A stretch of 64,000 bases of DNA from Gynurincola endophyticus (GTDB lineage Bacteria > Bacteroidota > Bacteroidia > Chitinophagales > Chitinophagaceae): NCBI RefSeq assembly GCF_003991195.1, contig NZ_RCWL01000006.1, positions 158,256 through 222,255 of the forward strand. Reading direction: 5' to 3'. This document shows, piece by piece, positions 44,411 to 52,958 of this stretch. The notes below the pieces were generated by a model, which worked only from the letters and a program-made list of their open reading frames with translations, made no database searches and was not told the DNA's origin. The translations under genes were made by a program, and so were the position numbers. How positions within the stretch are numbered: the stretch's first letter is position 1; every line of letters starts with the position of its first letter.

Positions 44411-47029
44411 CTATTTCTTTTTCTTCGCTGCTTTTTTAGGCGCCGCTTTTTTTGCTGCTTTCTTAGGTGCTGCTGATTTTTTAGCTGCCGCTTTTTTAGG
44501 TGCGGCGGTTTTCTTCGCTGCTCCTTTAGAAAAGGCCCCCGGAATACTTGCCTCAATCATCGCTTTCACTTCTTCCAGTTCCAATGTTGCCGCTTCTTCA
44601 GCTGTATACTTTGTGTCATCTGCTTTTTTACCCAGCTTCAGCATCTTTTTATTAAAGCGGATAAACGGACCCCATCTTCCGTTTTCAATGCTAACTTTGG
44701 CTTCGGGCCATTGCTGGATATAGCGGTTGGCTTCTTTGCTAACTTTTGCATCAATCAGTTCTGTGATATCTGCTTTCGATAAATTTTCAAAATTATAGCG
44801 GCGCGGTACGTTGATGTAGAGATCGTTCCATTTGATAAACGGACCGAATCTTCCTGTACCTTTCGTTACCGGTTTGTTTTCGTAGGTAGCGATAGGAGCG
44901 TCGGCCTTGGCTTTTTCTTCGATCAGCTCAAGGGCACGTTCATAAGTAACGGCTAAAGCATCTTCTCCCTTAGGAATAGAGATATTTTGTTCTCCGACTT
45001 TCAGGTAAGGGCCGAACCGGCCGGTATTTACAATTACTTCGTTACCATCAATTTCACCCAGTGTTCTTGGCAATTGGAATAATTCCATCGCGTCTTCGAG
45101 GGTAACGGTTTCGATAGACTGATCTTTCTTTAATCCGGCAAACCTTGGTTTTTCTTCATCGCTGACATCACCGATCTGTACCATTGGACCGAAGCGGCCC
45201 ATACGTGCCACTACTTTTTTACCGGTTTCAGGATCTACTCCCAATTCTCTTTCGCCTTTAATGCGTTCGGCGTTTTCTATGGTATTGTCTACGTCTTCTT
45301 TGAAAGGAGAATAGAACTCTTTAATCATTTTATTCCACTTCAGTTTACCGGCAGCTACTTCATCGAAACGTTCTTCGATACTGGCCGTAAAACCGTAGTC
45401 CATGATTTCGTCGAAGTGTTGTTTAAGGAAGTCTGTTACTACCAGTCCGAGATCGGTCGGGAAAAGTTTCGACTTTTCAGCTCCGGTATTTTCTTCGGCA
45501 GTAGAAGCCGAAACCTTATCGTTTTTCAGTTGAAGAATACGATAGGCTCTTTTAATACCCTCTTTATCACGCTTCTCTACATATCCTCTTTTTAAAATGG
45601 TAGAGATCGTCGGTGCATAAGTAGAAGGGCGGCCGATGCCCAGTTCTTCTAATTTTTTAACCAGAGAAGCTTCGGTGTATCTTGGCGACGCACGGCTAAA
45701 GCGTTCAATGGCTTTCATTTGTTGCAGTTCAAGGCTTTGTTTTACCTTTAATGGTGGTAACATACCTTCGTTCTGTTCTTCTTCCGGTAAATCTTCGTCG
45801 TCGTGGTCTTCACGGTAAACCTTTAAAAACCCTTCAAACTTTAAAACCTCACCCTGAGCAGTGAGTTCTTCTTTATTAGTGGAAATTGAAATTTTGGCAA
45901 TGGTTCTTTCCAGTTCGGCATCAGACATCTGGCTGGCCATGGTACGCTTCCAGATGAGTTCGTACAGACGTTTGCAATCCGGATCATCAACGGTACTGTT
46001 CTCCATATAAGTAGGGCGAATAGCTTCGTGTGCTTCCTGTGCCGATTCGTTTTTATTTTTATACTTACGGGCCTGGTAATATTTAGCCCCGTAAGAACCT
46101 GTGATCTGTTTTTTGATTTCACCCATAGCAGTATCACTCAGATTCACACTATCAGTACGCATATAAGTGATATTACCGCTCTCATACAGACGTTGGGCCA
46201 GTAACATGGTTCTGCTAACGGAGTAACCGAGTTTTCTCGATGCTTCCTGTTGCAGGGTAGAAGTTGTAAAAGGTGCTGCAGGTGATTTTTTACCCGGTTT
46301 TACCTGAATATCTGTAACAGTATAGTTGGCTCCTTTGCAGGATTCTAAGAAAGCTTTGGCTGAATTTTCCTGATCGTATTTTTTGCCCTCTGCAGTAAAT
46401 AATACCGGCTTCTTATTAAGGTCGTCGGCAATGAATTGGGCTTCCAGTTTGAATTGTGAAGTAGCGGTAAAGGCGTTGATCTCTCTTTCTCTTTCGGCGA
46501 TTAAGCGTACGGCAACACTTTGAACACGGCCGGCAGACAGGTTATTTTTCATGCTCATTTTACGCCATAGAACAGGACTTAATTCGAATCCTACGATTCT
46601 GTCTAAAACCCTTCTGGCCTGTTGAGCATCTACCAGATGCATATTTAAATGGCGTGGATTGTCAACGGCTTTTTTAATAGCCGGTTTGGTGATCTCGTGG
46701 AAAACAATCCTTTTGGTTGTTCCGGGGTCTAATCCCAATACCTCGCATAAGTGCCAGCTGATCGCTTCTCCTTCGCGGTCCTCATCCGTTGCTAACCAAA
46801 CTTCGTCACTTTTCCGTGCGAGGCTTTTTAACTCTTTCACCACCTTTTCTTTTTCATCCGGAATCGTATATCGTGGGGTGAAATTATTCTGGATATCGAT
46901 TCCCATATCATCTTTTTCGAGGTCTCTGATATGTCCATAGCAACTCTTCACCTCAAAATCCTTTCCCAAGATTTTCTCGATGGTTTTCGCTTTTGCCGGA
47001 GACTCTACAATCAATAAATTCTTCGCCAT
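44411..47029 (-). CDS. topA: DNA topoisomerase I
   Basis: An 872-residue type IA topoisomerase relaxing negative supercoils. The Toprim domain starts LLIVESPAKAKTIEKIL and includes DEDREGEAI. The active-site Tyr is in YESGNITYMRTDS. After residue 590 come four Topo_C_Rpt repeats (for example GKKVVARMGRFGPMVQIGD and GRFGPYLKVG). The C-terminus is a Lys/Ala-rich tail (about 842-872) that may bind DNA. Confidence 0.97.
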   Translation of the reverse strand: MAKNLLIVESPAKAKTIEKILGKDFEVKSCYGHIRDLEKDDMGIDIQNNFTPRYTIPDEKEKVVKELKSLARKSDEVWLATDEDREGEAISWHLCEVLGLDPGTTKRIVFHEITKPAIKKAVDNPRHLNMHLVDAQQARRVLDRIVGFELSPVLWRKMSMKNNLSAGRVQSVAVRLIAEREREINAFTATSQFKLEAQFIADDLNKKPVLFTAEGKKYDQENSAKAFLESCKGANYTVTDIQVKPGKKSPAAPFTTSTLQQEASRKLGYSVSRTMLLAQRLYESGNITYMRTDSVNLSDTAMGEIKKQITGSYGAKYYQARKYKNKNESAQEAHEAIRPTYMENSTVDDPDCKRLYELIWKRTMASQMSDAELERTIAKISISTNKEELTAQGEVLKFEGFLKVYREDHDDEDLPEEEQNEGMLPPLKVKQSLELQQMKAIERFSRASPRYTEASLVKKLEELGIGRPSTYAPTISTILKRGYVEKRDKEGIKRAYRILQLKNDKVSASTAEENTGAEKSKLFPTDLGLVVTDFLKQHFDEIMDYGFTASIEERFDEVAAGKLKWNKMIKEFYSPFKEDVDNTIENAERIKGERELGVDPETGKKVVARMGRFGPMVQIGDVSDEEKPRFAGLKKDQSIETVTLEDAMELFQLPRTLGEIDGNEVIVNTGRFGPYLKVGEQNISIPKGEDALAVTYERALELIEEKAKADAPIATYENKPVTKGTGRFGPFIKWNDLYINVPRRYNFENLSKADITELIDAKVSKEANRYIQQWPEAKVSIENGRWGPFIRFNKKMLKLGKKADDTKYTAEEAATLELEEVKAMIEASIPGAFSKGAAKKTAAPKKAAAKKSAAPKKAAKKAAPKKAAKKKK

Positions 47030-47420
47030 ACTTACTTTACTTTTTTCAACCTATACCTTCTTCATCAAGGCATTCAGGGGCTGTAAGTTACTAACAGCTT
47101 ATCAAATTAAATAACAAAATTTCGGCAAATATATTTTACCGGATTACGCAATTTAAGGTTTCTTGGTAAAATTTAATCAGAGTATATTAAATATCAGCTG
47201 TTTATATCTTTTTTTATATTATAGGACAATCGGGCTTTGAACCATTCAGAAATTAAGGTATTCAGGAAGCCGCATTGCTGATTAAGCGGGTACACTTTTT
47301 TCGTGTAACCGGCTGAATTTCTTTTTAAAACTACCATTAGCTATGTACTGTTGATACCTATAAACAAAAAGCCAAACCGGTTATCTCTTCATTTCTGAAT
47401 TGCTTAATGGTTCCAATTTT
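47030..47420. other. 391-bp spacer upstream of topA
   Basis: No gene is seen. Near the right end is the 28-bp element 47387-47414 (CTTCATTTCTGAATTGCTTA, then ATGGTTCC), which recurs with two differences at 42521-42548. An inverted relative (GAACCATTCAGAAATTAAG) lies at 47239-47257. A hairpin-like GGGTACAC/GTGTAACC lies near 47288-47310. The topA promoter must be at the right edge of this region on the minus strand but was not identified. Confidence 0.5.
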
Positions 47421-48860
47421 TTACACTTTAATTCTCCACAAATCCCTCAACGCCTGTTTCGCTGCATGAAATCCGCACTGTCCGTGCACCCCGCCACCCG
47501 GTGGTGTAGAGGATGAACAGATATACATTCCTTTTGCACTGGTTTTATATGGAGAAAAGCGTAATGCCGGACGATTGACCAGCTGAGTAATATTGAGAAC
47601 CCCTCCATTAATATCACCACCGATATAATTGGCATTATAAGCTTCCAGCTGTTTGCTGTTGATTGTATTTTTAGCAAGAATGGTTTTTCTGAAACCCGGT
47701 GCAAATCGTTCGATTTGATTTTCGATCGCAACACTCATATCCGTTGTAGAACCATGTGGGGTATGGCAATAAGCCCAGATCGTATGTTTGCCTTCGGGAG
47801 CACGTGTATCATCAAACATACTTGATTGCGCGAGTAATACAAACGGTTTTTCAGGATGTTTGCCTTTCCAGATGTCAGACTCACTTTCCTGAATTTCTTC
47901 GAATGTACCACCGATATGTACGGTAGATGCCTGGTTACATAACTGATTAATGAAGGGTACCGGGCGATCAACGGCGAAATCCATTTTAAAAACGCCCATC
48001 CCGTATTTGAATTTTGACAATTGCCAACGGTATAGCGAAGAAAACGACTCACCCGCAATTTCCAATACCTGTTTAGGCGTCAGGTCGAACAAAATAGCTT
48101 TTGCCGATGGTAGCTGGCCAAGGTTTTTAACAGGAGTACCGGTTTGAATTTTTCCACCGAGCGAAAGAAAATATTGCTCCATTGCATTGGCAATACTTTG
48201 TGAACCTCCTTTCGGAATCGCCCAACCGTGTACCATACCAACGGTGGTTAAAACGATACCGATAGCCGCAGTTGAAAGATTTTCTAAAGGTTGCATACTA
48301 TGAGCGGTCATTCCTGCCCATAGGCCTCTGGTATATTTAGATTTAAATCTTTTGCCGATAGATTGAGCTGACTGAATAGACTTTAATCCGAAATTCATAT
48401 AAGGAAACAGGTGCTGTGGAAAACCGATCGGACCGAGTACATCGGGTTGTAATTTCGCCCAGTTATTCACCATCGGTTCAAACAATTCATAAAACGCATC
48501 TCTGTCGCTGTGCAGGTGCTGAATCGTTTTATCGAGACTGTTATACAAACAGGCTACTTCGCCATTATCCTGCGGGTGGGCTGCTTCAATAGGAGCCAGT
48601 ATCATCTCTAAACCGAAACGTTTCCAGTCTCTGTTTGCAAAGAAAGGGGAGGCAGCCTGCATCGGATGAATGGCTGAACATACATCATGGTGAAAGCCGG
48701 GTAATGTGAGCTCGGCTGTACGTGAACCGCCCCCGATGGTATCGGTAGCCTCAATCAGTAAAACATTTAAACCCTGTTCCTGAATAGTAATAGCTGCTGC
48801 CAGGCCGTTCGGGCCGGCTCCAACCACTACTGCATCATAATCGGTCTTTAAATCGCTCAT
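47421..48860 (-). CDS. phytoene-desaturase-like FAD-dependent oxidoreductase
   Basis: A 479-residue flavoprotein of the CrtI/amine-oxidase superfamily. The dinucleotide-binding VVGAGPNGLAAAITIQEQGL is at about 12, with EATDTIGGGSRT after it. The C-terminus has the flavin-contact GMYICSSSTPPGGGVHGQCG. This branch is distant from characterised carotenoid desaturases. No carotenoid genes are adjacent, and the substrate is unknown. Confidence 0.85.
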   Translation of the reverse strand: MSDLKTDYDAVVVGAGPNGLAAAITIQEQGLNVLLIEATDTIGGGSRTAELTLPGFHHDVCSAIHPMQAASPFFANRDWKRFGLEMILAPIEAAHPQDNGEVACLYNSLDKTIQHLHSDRDAFYELFEPMVNNWAKLQPDVLGPIGFPQHLFPYMNFGLKSIQSAQSIGKRFKSKYTRGLWAGMTAHSMQPLENLSTAAIGIVLTTVGMVHGWAIPKGGSQSIANAMEQYFLSLGGKIQTGTPVKNLGQLPSAKAILFDLTPKQVLEIAGESFSSLYRWQLSKFKYGMGVFKMDFAVDRPVPFINQLCNQASTVHIGGTFEEIQESESDIWKGKHPEKPFVLLAQSSMFDDTRAPEGKHTIWAYCHTPHGSTTDMSVAIENQIERFAPGFRKTILAKNTINSKQLEAYNANYIGGDINGGVLNITQLVNRPALRFSPYKTSAKGMYICSSSTPPGGGVHGQCGFHAAKQALRDLWRIKV

Positions 48861-49115
48861 AAGGTGGAAATTACACTAAAATGTTACTAAAGTTAGAAAA
48901 AAGCAATAAAATTTCAGTATTCAACATCCAAACATCATTCCAGCTACGTATATAATATTGAATCGCCATTCATGGATTTGATGCGATAATGTTGTTTATG
49001 GCATAAACTAAAAACAAAGCACACTACCAGGTTGATTTTTACCCAGTTGTACCCATGAGAGTGGTGTGTGGCGTTTTTTCCGGCCTAAAAAATTGGTTGG
49101 ATTCTAAACATTATC

Positions 49116-49205
49116 TATATTCGAATTGCGAATGAAAGTTCGCTCGATTTAAGTATCGACACATTTAGTGTTACGACTGCACGTTTTTACGTGCAGTCTT
49201 TTTTT
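49116..49205 (+). ncRNA. candidate small RNA (four consecutive hairpins)
   Basis: A promoter-like TTGG (49093-49096), 19 nt, then TATATTCG (49116-49123) precedes four perfect stems in a row. They are GCGAA/TTCGC (49128-49143), TCGAT/ATCGA (49144-49159), ACAC/GTGT (49159-49171), and GACTGCACGT/ACGTGCAGTC (49175-49198), followed by seven T. The transcript would be about 75 nt and ends about 75 nt before the AraC gene. No ORF fits and no known family is recognised. The region 48861-49115 holds nothing else that I can name. Confidence 0.65.
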
Positions 49206-49281
49206 GTGCCTGTCAAAGAAAAAGGAGGTTGGGTAAAATCAGTTACCCTGAAAAAAAATGATTCAAAATCGGTAACTTCAA

Positions 49282-50127
49282 TTGTTAAATTTCCTTTCCA
49301 GCAAACCAACAACTATGCAACCGGGCAGTAAAATGTTTGTACCGCACCCTCTTCTGCAACCTTATATAGAGGGCTATGTACTGTTTGAAAACAACAACAT
49401 TCATACACTTACACATTATCACCCCGATTATCATTCTATCATTTGTTTTGATATAAACCGTAAACACCTATTGGCAGAGGGGATAAAAGAAATAAAATCA
49501 TCTATGGTATTTGTTGGCCCCGTAGATAATTATGTAACGATTAGCCGGGTACCCGACCGTTTGTTGCAGGTTATTTTTAAACCCTATGGTGCTTTTTATT
49601 TGCTGGGAGCTGCCATTCGAAAAATTTCCGGAGTAGGTATGGATGCCGGTATTTTACTGGATGACATCAAAGAAACCATTCACCGGATAGAAGAGGTTTA
49701 TCCAAACGAAGCTGAATGCTTTAAGTTATTTGACCAGTACTTCTTAAATAAACTGAAAAACACTGCCCGAACTACCGCTACGATAGAGCAAATTGCTTAT
49801 GCCTGTTCAATTATTCAGGAAAACGCCGGTAATGTAAAGATGAAAGCAATCTGCCGGCAGCTGAATATGTCTGAAACTTCTTTCAGAGCTCACTTTAGTG
49901 AAAAAGTAGGCATGACCCCCAAAGCCTTTGCACAAATTGAAAAAATGAATCACGTGAAATCGTACCTCGAACAACATCCATCACTCGACTGGATTACGAT
50001 TTGCGAGCAATATAATTTCTTCGATCAAACCCACTTTATCAAACACTTTAAAAGGTATTTCGGGTGCACACCAATGGCGTATCTGAGAGTAATTAATAAT
50101 TTAGAATTAAGAGTTAATAATTATTGA
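49282..50127 (+). CDS. AraC-family transcriptional regulator
   Basis: A 281-residue regulator. An N-terminal cupin-like sensing domain (about 15-150, LQPYIEGYVLFENNNIHT) precedes the AraC double helix-turn-helix (about 180-275). The latter includes MKAICRQLNMSETSFRAHF and ICEQYNFFDQTHFIKHFKRY. It may start at 49282 or at a second ATG at 49315 (MQPGSKMF). It ends in UGA. A candidate small RNA with its own terminator lies directly upstream. The target genes are unknown. Confidence 0.88.
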   Translation: MLNFLSSKPTTMQPGSKMFVPHPLLQPYIEGYVLFENNNIHTLTHYHPDYHSIICFDINRKHLLAEGIKEIKSSMVFVGPVDNYVTISRVPDRLLQVIFKPYGAFYLLGAAIRKISGVGMDAGILLDDIKETIHRIEEVYPNEAECFKLFDQYFLNKLKNTARTTATIEQIAYACSIIQENAGNVKMKAICRQLNMSETSFRAHFSEKVGMTPKAFAQIEKMNHVKSYLEQHPSLDWITICEQYNFFDQTHFIKHFKRYFGCTPMAYLRVINNLELRVNNY

Positions 50128-50197
50128 ATACAGCAAATTAGATTAAGCTCAAAACCAGCGTCAGCCCGTTTTTAATTATTAATTCTTAACTGATCTT

Positions 50198-50863
50198 TTA
50201 CTCCACCAACAGTTTCTCACAAACAATCTTCGACAACATTTCATCACTATGGCCGGTATAACTCACCCGCATCGACTGGTCGAACGACTCTACCGATACC
50301 ACTTTTATTTTAGTACCTAACTGAAGGTTTCTTGCATTCAGGAATCTTAAAAACTCGTCGCTTGAGTTAATTACTGCACAGAGTTTGACCGTTTCACCGG
50401 CGGTTACTTCTAACAAAGACCGGTATTGTTTCCATACCAGGTTACCGTTTTTATCAGGAATCGGTGAGCCGTGCGGATCTACCGTAGGATGCCCCAGCAT
50501 CGAATCCATCCGGTCGAAAAACTCCGGTGAAGCAATATGCTCAATCTGCTCGGCAATTTCATGTACTTTATCCCAGGTAAAACCCATAATGTCTACCAGA
50601 AACATCTCGGTTAAACGGTGTTTGCGTACAATTAAGCCCGCTTCTTTTTTACCCCTGGCAGTGAGTTTTAACGGTTTATAGGCTTCATATACCACCAGTT
50701 TTTTTTCACGCAGTTTTTTCATCATGCTGTTGACCGTAGGCATTTTAATGCCCAGGTGCTGCGATAACTCGTTCACACCCACTTCGCCGGAACCCTGCGA
50801 AAGCAGAAATAACGACTTGAGATAATTTTCTTCAGTATAGGAAACCATAGCCATATTCTTCAC
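50198..50863 (-). CDS. DtxR/MntR-family metalloregulator
   Basis: A 221-residue metal-dependent repressor. The winged helix (about 8-70, YTEENYLKSLFLLSQ .. LGIKMPTVNSMMKKLREK) is followed by a dimerisation domain with metal-ligand residues (VRKHRLTEMFLVDIMGF, HEIAEQIEHIASPEFFDRM). An SH3-like FeoA domain (about 145-221) closes it. It probably senses iron or manganese and represses the divergent TonB receptor through the palindrome at 50905. Confidence 0.93.
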   Translation of the reverse strand: MKNMAMVSYTEENYLKSLFLLSQGSGEVGVNELSQHLGIKMPTVNSMMKKLREKKLVVYEAYKPLKLTARGKKEAGLIVRKHRLTEMFLVDIMGFTWDKVHEIAEQIEHIASPEFFDRMDSMLGHPTVDPHGSPIPDKNGNLVWKQYRSLLEVTAGETVKLCAVINSSDEFLRFLNARNLQLGTKIKVVSVESFDQSMRVSYTGHSDEMLSKIVCEKLLVE

Positions 50864-50904
50864 TCAAAAGTACAGGATAGAAAAAAAATACCCGAATTTA
50901 TTTG

Positions 50905-50924
50905 TTAGATGAATCTAACTTTGT
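50905..50924 (+). promoter_or_regulatory. palindromic operator overlapping a -7 box
   Basis: The perfect palindrome GTTAGATgaATCTAAC (50905-50920) overlaps TAACTTTG (50917-50924), which matches the -7 consensus TAnnTTTG of the TonB receptor promoter. The position would let a bound DtxR-type repressor block polymerase. Confidence 0.8.
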
Positions 50925-50953
50925 AGTTTTGTTGTGAAGAAAATAAAGTTAAT

Positions 50954-52936
50954 ATGGATAAAATATTGTTACTCATCGGATTTGTATTTTTAGCACAGGA
51001 TGTATTTTCGCAAGACAAAGAAAAACAAGACACTTTACAGGAAGTGGTAGTGACCGGCAACATGCGAACCGTTTTTAAATCGGCTTCGATTGTTCCCATT
51101 GAATTATATAAACCGGCTTTTTTCAGTAAAAACCCGACCATGAGTTTTTTTGAATCGGTTGAGTTAATCAACGGGGTACAGCCGCAGATTAATTGTAATG
51201 TTTGTAATACCGGCGACATTCATATTAATGGTATGGAAGGCCCGTATACACTGATTTTAATTGACGGAATGCCGATTGTGAGCGGCCTCAGTACGGTGTA
51301 CGGCTTATCGGGTATTCCCAATAGCCTCGTAGAAAGGGTAGAACTGGTAAAAGGCCCTGCCGCCGCTTTATACGGTTCTGAAGCCATGGGCGGTATCATT
51401 AATATCATTACCAGATCACCCAACAACTCACCCCGTTTTTCTGTAGATCTGATGGGCACCGACTGGGGTGAAAGCCAGGCCGATGTTTCCACCGCTTTTA
51501 AAGCTGGTAAATGGAATTCTTTACTGGGCATCAATCACTATAATTTTCAGCAACGCATCGACAGAAACAACGACGGCTTTACCGATATGGCACTGCAAAA
51601 AAGAATCGCATTGTTTAATAAATGGACGCTCGAACGTAAAAGTGGTAAAGAATTATCCCTCGCCGGCAGGTATGTGTGGGAGGAGCGCTGGGGCGGACAA
51701 ACCAACTGGGGTAAACAATTTCTCGGAACAGACAGTGTATATGGTGAATACATCGAAACCAACCGCTGGGAGGTATTGGGGCAGTATCAGTTAGCTACCA
51801 AAGAGGATATTCGCGTGCAATGGTCGCTGAACGGGCACCGCCAGCGCTCCATGTACGGAAACACCTCTTTTGATGCCGACCAGACCGTAGCGTTTGTACA
51901 GGCTTTATGGAACAAACAATGGCGCGAGCACCAGAGCTTATTGGTAGGAGCTACTTACCGGTATACCTATTACGATGACAATACACCGGCAACGGAAGGC
52001 TATGTAGCTGCAAAGCATACCCGTTTACCGGGCGTGTTTGTACAGAACGAATCAGAGTGGGGTAAACATGCGTTGTTGCTGGGGTACCGGTTAGACCATC
52101 ATTCGGCACACGGCTGGGTATCATCACCCAGGGTAGGCTGGAAGTATAAGATTAATCCGGTGCAGCAGATCCGGTTAAGTGCGGGTACAGGCTACCGGGT
52201 GGTGAGTATCTTTACCGAAGACCATGCGGCTTTGAGTGGTGCGCGCGAAGTGGTGATTAAAGAAGCGTTGAAACCCGAGCAGTCGTATAACTTTTTAGCG
52301 CAATACTCGAACAAGTACTATCTGAATAGCTGGATTATTGATGCCGACATCAATGTTTTCTACAACTATTTTACGAATAAAATTATTGCAGATCTGGATA
52401 CGGATCCTCAGTTGATCATTTATGATAACCTGGAAGGATATGCGGTGAATAGAGGTCTCGGCCTGAATATTACGGCGATACAATCGAACAAATGGCAGTT
52501 ACAGGCAGGAATTACCTATATGGACGTGTACAGCAAAGAGGGAGGCGAAAAAACAATACAGTTGTATGCACCCCGTTATACGGGCAATCTGATCGTTAGC
52601 AGAACCTTACCACGTTCATGGACAGTTGATTTTACGAACAAATGGAATGGCCCTATGCGATTACCGGTGGTACCCAATGATTTCAGGCCGGAATATTCAC
52701 CGTGGTACGTACTCTCGAATCTGCAGTTGAAAAAAGCCTGGAAATCGTTTGAGATTTACGGCGGCATTAAAAACATCTTTGATTTTGTACCGAAAAACGG
52801 TATTCTGCGTCCTTTTGATCCGTTTGACAAATATGCCGACGAAGACCCGAACGGGTATACGTTTGATCCTTCGTATAACTATGCGTCGTTACAGGGGCGG
52901 AGAGGTTTTTTAGGGGTGAGGTATGTTATTAATTAA
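50954..52936 (+). CDS. TonB-dependent receptor, probably metal-regulated
   Basis: A 660-residue outer-membrane receptor. The signal peptide (about 1-20, ending VFSQ) is followed by a TonB box (DTLQEVVVTG), then a plug domain (about 40-170) containing an unusual CNVCNTGDIHINGMEGPYT stretch before LIDGMPIVSG. A 22-strand barrel follows with a C-terminal F/V-x-N end (VRYVIN). The C-x-x-C pair might bind metal. Regulation by the divergent DtxR gene suggests uptake of iron, manganese or a metal complex. Host-like GC ends right after it. Confidence 0.9.
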   Translation: MDKILLLIGFVFLAQDVFSQDKEKQDTLQEVVVTGNMRTVFKSASIVPIELYKPAFFSKNPTMSFFESVELINGVQPQINCNVCNTGDIHINGMEGPYTLILIDGMPIVSGLSTVYGLSGIPNSLVERVELVKGPAAALYGSEAMGGIINIITRSPNNSPRFSVDLMGTDWGESQADVSTAFKAGKWNSLLGINHYNFQQRIDRNNDGFTDMALQKRIALFNKWTLERKSGKELSLAGRYVWEERWGGQTNWGKQFLGTDSVYGEYIETNRWEVLGQYQLATKEDIRVQWSLNGHRQRSMYGNTSFDADQTVAFVQALWNKQWREHQSLLVGATYRYTYYDDNTPATEGYVAAKHTRLPGVFVQNESEWGKHALLLGYRLDHHSAHGWVSSPRVGWKYKINPVQQIRLSAGTGYRVVSIFTEDHAALSGAREVVIKEALKPEQSYNFLAQYSNKYYLNSWIIDADINVFYNYFTNKIIADLDTDPQLIIYDNLEGYAVNRGLGLNITAIQSNKWQLQAGITYMDVYSKEGGEKTIQLYAPRYTGNLIVSRTLPRSWTVDFTNKWNGPMRLPVVPNDFRPEYSPWYVLSNLQLKKAWKSFEIYGGIKNIFDFVPKNGILRPFDPFDKYADEDPNGYTFDPSYNYASLQGRRGFLGVRYVIN

Positions 52937-52958
52937 TAGTGAGAATAAAAATGATTTT

